Shown: positions 7,981 to 10,982 of the stretch, in pieces | Numbering within the stretch: the stretch's first letter is position 1 | Layout of the letters: each line of letters begins with the position of its first letter | DNA from: Akkermansia sp. | Lineage (GTDB): Bacteria > Verrucomicrobiota > Verrucomicrobiia > Verrucomicrobiales > Akkermansiaceae | Direction: 5' to 3' | Length of the DNA stretch: 10,982 nt | Assembly: GCA_020047775.1 (NCBI GenBank) | Contig: JAIFNK010000285.1 | Location: forward strand, 1-10,982 | Position numbers and translations under genes: made by a program | Notes under the pieces: model-generated | Database searches by the model: none | Seen by the model: only the letters and a program-made list of their open reading frames with translations | What the model was told of the DNA's origin: nothing

Positions 7981-8091
7981 GCTATCACGGATGGGTCCGG
8001 GTCGGCGAGCCATTCCCCCCTTGTCGATGGCATGGGATATTCATCCGTCTAACATGATAGCGGGGCTTCACCCCGCGCGTATCCGTACGCG
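7981..8091 (+). repeat. Cluster of inverted repeats in the spacer between the two GH95 genes
   Basis: Four pairings are visible in the 142-bp spacer. A long-range stem pairs GCTATCA (7981-7987) with TGATAGC (8055-8061), and the adjoining CGGATG (7988-7993) with CATCCG (8042-8047). Inside it GCCAT (8009-8013) pairs with ATGGC (8027-8031). Then GCGGGG (8060-8065) pairs with CCCCGC (8071-8076) around CTTCA, and GCGTA (8077-8081) with TACGC (8086-8090) around TCCG. The long stem and the GCGGGG hairpin share bases 8060-8061 and may exclude each other in part. No T-run follows, so a standard terminator is unlikely. It may be an mRNA leader structure of the second GH95 gene, a processing or stability element, or a dispersed palindromic repeat. 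Confidence 0.45.
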
Positions 8092-8118
8092 CCAAAACCA
8101 GGTCCATTTTTCCAATCC

Positions 8119-10530
8119 ATGAAAGCAAGCTCCATTCTTCCCGCCCTCGTTCTTCTGGGAGCGATCCACGCGTTCGGCGGTGAAGCCTCGTCAAGCCCGT
8201 CGTCGCTGCAACCGCTGCAACTCTGGTATGACAAACCCGCCGCAAACTGGAACGAGGCGCTGCCGCTGGGCAACGGCCGGCTCGGGGCGATGGTGTTCGG
8301 TAATCCCGCCAAGGAACGCTTTCAGCTCAACGAGGAAAGCCTGTGGGCCGGCTGCCCGATCCAGTCCTACCCGCCGGATTTCCTAAAACACCTCAACGAG
8401 GTGCGACGGTTGCTTTTCGCCGGCCACAATGCCGAGGCGCATGCCTACGGGGAACAGAACCTAACTGCCACCCCGACATCGTTCCGGTCCTACGAGCCGC
8501 TCGCCGACCTGTGGCTCGATTTCGGACGGGTGCCAACCATGGACGGCTACCGCAGGGAACTCGACCTCGCCGACGGCCTGGCCCGTGTCACTTTCCGCCA
8601 GGGAGACGCTACCATCACGCGCGAGGCGTTCATTTCCGCTCCGGACAACGTGCTGGCCGTGCGCGTGAAAACCGACCAACCCGGGACACTGGCATTCACC
8701 GTGAACCTGACCCGCGCGCGCAACGCCACGGTCACCGCCGCGGGCGACCAGCTTCACCTCGACGGGCAGATCGTGGACGTGGAAAAAAAGGATGGCGGCT
8801 TCGACGACAACGCGGGCGGCTCCGGCCCCGGCGGTCCGCACATGAAATTCGCCGGCCGCCTCCAAGTGCGGGTGGACCGCGGCAAGGTCACCGCGGCCGG
8901 CGATGGCTTGCGCATCGATGGTGCCGGCGAGGCCGTGATTTTGTTCACCGCCGCCACCGACTACAATCTCTCCAAGCTCGACTTCGACCGCGCCATCGAC
9001 CCTGCGCGGACCAGTGCGGACATGCTCGCCAAGGCGGCCGGAAAACCGTGGCCGGAGTTGCTAGAGAGACACCTTGCGGAATACCGCGCCATGTTCAACC
9101 GGGTGTCCCTTCAACTCGACGGCACGGATGCCTCCCTGGAAAAACTACCGACCGGTGCACGGCTGGCGGCCCTCCGCAAGGGCGGCGACGATCCCGGGCT
9201 GGCGGCACTCTATTTTCAATATGGCCGCTACCTTCTCATGGGCAGTTCCCGGCGGCCCGCGCGTTTGCCGGCCAACCTGCAGGGCATCTGGAGCGACCGC
9301 ATGTGGGCGGCGTGGGAGGCGGATTACCACCTCAACATCAATCTGCAGATGAATTACTGGCCCGCCGGTCCGGCCAATCTACCGGAAACCGTGGAACCGC
9401 TGATGGATTGGTTGGAGCTGCTCGCGTCGCGTGGCCGTGAATCCGCGCAACGGCTCTACGGTTCCGACGGCTGGGTGGCCTATCTCGCCACCAATCCGTT
9501 CGGCCGGGTCACCCCCAGTGCCTCCACTAAGCGTTCCCAGTTTCTCAACGGCGTGCTCGACCCGTTGTGCGGCGCATGGATGGCGGCGCAGTTGTTCGAC
9601 TTCTATCAATTCAGCGGCGACCGCGCGTTTTTGGAACGGCTCTACCCGATCCTTCAGGGAGCCAGCGAGTTTGTGCTCGATACCCTGGTCACGGCACCGG
9701 ACGGCACGCTGGTCATCGCCCCGTCCACGTCCCCGGAAAACCACTACATCGACCCCAAAACCAAGGGGAAAATCCGGATCACCGCCGGATCGGCCTATCA
9801 CCAGAGTCTCGTGAAGGCGATCTTCGAGGCGACTGACCGCGCCGCCGCCATTCTCGCCACGGACCCCGCGATGCGGCGCAGGATCGCGGAGGCCACGGCC
9901 AAGCTGCCGAAGCTCAAGATCGGTGCCGACGGTCGCTTGATGGAATGGGCTGAACCCTATCAGGAGGTTGAGCCTGGCCACCGCCACATGTCACACCTGG
10001 TCGGCATGCACCCGTTCTACCAGATCACGCCCGCCACGCCGGATCTGTGGGCCGCCGCGCGCAAGTCGCTGGATTACCGCCTCGCCCACGGTGGCGGCGG
10101 CACCGGCTGGAGCCGCGCGTGGACCATCAACCAGTTCGCGACCTTTCGCGATGGTGAGGCGGCGCACGAGCACCTTCTGGCGCTGCTGCGCCGCAGCACG
10201 CTGCCCAACCTTTTCGACGTCTGCCCGCCGTTCCAGATCGACGGCAACTTCGGCGGCTGCGCGGGCATCGCCGAAATGCTGCTCCAAAGCCACCAACGGG
10301 TGACCCGGGAAGGCACGGATGCGGGGTTCCTGCTGGATCTGCTGCCCGCCCTGCCAAAAGCATGGCCCGGCGGCAGCGTCAAAGGGCTGCGCGCCCGCGG
10401 CGGCTTCGTGGTGGATATCGCGTGGCGCGACGGCAAGGTCACCGACTATCAGGTCCGTTCGGCAAAACCCCGCGATGTGACGGTGCGGGTGAATGGTGAA
10501 ACCCAAAAGATTCAATCCATCCGACCATGA
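8119..10530 (+). CDS. Secreted alpha-L-fucosidase, glycoside hydrolase family 95
   Basis: The protein has 803 residues with a signal peptide at about 1-20 (cleavage near AFGG or GEAS). The N-terminal beta-sandwich starts at about 36 with [23 protein letters not shown]. The catalytic barrel keeps the full GH95 set: [13 protein letters not shown] with H404, N406 and N408; TSPEN with general acid E540; and QIDGNFGG with D708. [12 protein letters not shown] and [11 protein letters not shown] are also canonical. GH95 enzymes are inverting and mostly release alpha-1,2-linked L-fucose; the His before the Asn pair fits fucose rather than L-galactose preference, by family knowledge. It is clearly related to the preceding GH95 gene but diverged along the whole length, so not a recent duplication. 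The start at 8119 has no Shine-Dalgarno sequence and follows a structured 142-bp spacer. The stop is followed by a strong hairpin. Confidence 0.93.
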   Translation: MKASSILPALVLLGAIHAFGGEASSSPSSLQPLQLWYDKPAANWNEALPLGNGRLGAMVFGNPAKERFQLNEESLWAGCPIQSYPPDFLKHLNEVRRLLFAGHNAEAHAYGEQNLTATPTSFRSYEPLADLWLDFGRVPTMDGYRRELDLADGLARVTFRQGDATITREAFISAPDNVLAVRVKTDQPGTLAFTVNLTRARNATVTAAGDQLHLDGQIVDVEKKDGGFDDNAGGSGPGGPHMKFAGRLQVRVDRGKVTAAGDGLRIDGAGEAVILFTAATDYNLSKLDFDRAIDPARTSADMLAKAAGKPWPELLERHLAEYRAMFNRVSLQLDGTDASLEKLPTGARLAALRKGGDDPGLAALYFQYGRYLLMGSSRRPARLPANLQGIWSDRMWAAWEADYHLNINLQMNYWPAGPANLPETVEPLMDWLELLASRGRESAQRLYGSDGWVAYLATNPFGRVTPSASTKRSQFLNGVLDPLCGAWMAAQLFDFYQFSGDRAFLERLYPILQGASEFVLDTLVTAPDGTLVIAPSTSPENHYIDPKTKGKIRITAGSAYHQSLVKAIFEATDRAAAILATDPAMRRRIAEATAKLPKLKIGADGRLMEWAEPYQEVEPGHRHMSHLVGMHPFYQITPATPDLWAAARKSLDYRLAHGGGGTGWSRAWTINQFATFRDGEAAHEHLLALLRRSTLPNLFDVCPPFQIDGNFGGCAGIAEMLLQSHQRVTREGTDAGFLLDLLPALPKAWPGGSVKGLRARGGFVVDIAWRDGKVTDYQVRSAKPRDVTVRVNGETQKIQSIRP

Positions 10531-10534
10531 AACC

Positions 10535-10561
10535 GTGATCCGGCGCACCGCACCGGATCAC
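10535..10561 (+). terminator. Strong hairpin after the second GH95 gene (terminator-like, no U-tract)
   Basis: GTGATCCGG (10535-10543) and CCGGATCAC (10553-10561) form a perfect 9-bp stem with a 9-base loop, starting 4 bp after the stop codon. The position suits transcription termination or 3'-end protection. The following bases are CAAACAAACACACC with no T-run, so it is not a classical intrinsic terminator. Confidence 0.45.
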
Positions 10562-10620
10562 CAAACAAACACACCAGATCACAAGACCTGCCCTGGGACT
10601 ATCGTTAGCCTACACGCATC

Positions 10621-10982
10621 ATGAATGATTCCCATCCGCTGAGTGCTGCCATCATCGCCGGCAAACGCAAGGACGTCCCCGAACTCGTGGAAGCCTGCAT
10701 CACCGCGGGCGAAAGCGCGCAATCCATCGTGGAAAACCGACTGGTTCCCGCCATGGCGACGGTCGGCGAGAAGTTCAAAAACAACGAAATCTTCGTTCCC
10801 GAAATGCTCATCGCCGCCCGCGCGATGAAGGAGGCACTCAAAATCCTCGAACCCATGCTGGTCGAGGCCGGAGTCAAACCGGAGTTCAATGCCGTGATCG
10901 GCACGGTCGAGGGCGACCTGCACGACATTGGCAAAAACCTCGTCGCCATGATGTGGAAGGGCGCCAACATTGATGTCATCGA
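10621..10982 (+). CDS. Cobalamin-binding corrinoid protein, methyltransferase type (3' partial)
   Basis: The frame opens at ATG 10621 and runs off the right edge after 120 complete codons. Residues about 5-85 are the helical cap domain of corrinoid proteins (repeated helices with VENRLVPAMATVGEKFKNNE and FVPEMLIAARAMKEAL). The Rossmann-type B12 domain begins near 90 with AVIGTVEGDLHDIGKNLV; D99-x-H101-x-x-G104 is the motif whose His binds cobalt from below. This is the build of MtaC/MtbC/MttC-like proteins that carry a methyl group between a substrate-specific methyltransferase and a second methyltransferase. The rest of the domain, with SxL and GG motifs, should lie downstream, as should the partner enzyme. 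It follows the GH95 gene by 90 bp and a hairpin, so it may be a separate transcription unit. No Shine-Dalgarno sequence is seen. Confidence 0.9.
   Translation, partial: MNDSHPLSAAIIAGKRKDVPELVEACITAGESAQSIVENRLVPAMATVGEKFKNNEIFVPEMLIAARAMKEALKILEPMLVEAGVKPEFNAVIGTVEGDLHDIGKNLVAMMWKGANIDVI

Noticed and set aside
8343..9440. A long open frame (about 365 codons) on the plus strand inside the second GH95 gene
   Set aside because: It is rich in Arg, Pro and Gly as expected of an off-frame reading of GC-rich coding DNA, and it overlaps a gene with complete GH95 motifs.

Overview
The window is GC-rich and looks like a polysaccharide-utilisation region of a Verrucomicrobiota-type bacterium or a near relative in the PVC group. 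This placement is inferred from gene content (a secreted DUF1080 protein, a Tat-exported FAD oxidoreductase, two secreted GH95 enzymes, a corrinoid protein) and from start codons without Shine-Dalgarno sequences. No marker gene confirms it.

Layout. (1) Bases 2-709, plus strand: the 3' part of a secreted DUF1080 (3-keto-disaccharide hydrolase-type) gene cut by the left edge. (2) Bases 768-1889, minus strand: a secreted GH43 enzyme resembling subfamily 24 exo-beta-1,3-galactanases, interrupted by one in-frame TGA where tryptophan is expected. (3) Bases 2055-5219, minus strand: a tightly overlapping three-gene operon, transcribed in the order ApbE flavin transferase, Tat-signal FAD-dependent oxidoreductase, and a three-helix DUF4405-like membrane protein with a periplasmic DUF2271-like domain. 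(4) Bases 5220-5609: a divergent intergenic region. (5) Bases 5610-7976 and 8119-10530, plus strand: two secreted, diverged GH95 paralogues (alpha-L-fucosidase family), separated by a 142-bp spacer rich in inverted repeats. (6) Bases 10535-10561: a strong hairpin. (7) Bases 10621 to the right edge: the start of a cobalamin-binding corrinoid protein of the methyltransferase type.

How the parts may fit together (inference): the GH43 and GH95 enzymes suggest exo-attack on a fucosylated beta-1,3-galactan such as an arabinogalactan-type glycan. The DUF1080 protein suggests 3-keto-sugar chemistry. The ApbE/FAD/DUF4405 operon looks like an extracytoplasmic flavin redox chain that could oxidise a substrate and pass electrons to the membrane. 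The corrinoid protein may belong to a methyl-transfer system, perhaps for O-methylated sugars, but its partner lies outside the window.

The items most worth following are the UGA-interrupted GH43 gene, the flavin redox operon with a degenerate flavinylation-like motif, the altered active-site surroundings in the first GH95 enzyme, and the structured spacer between the two GH95 genes.
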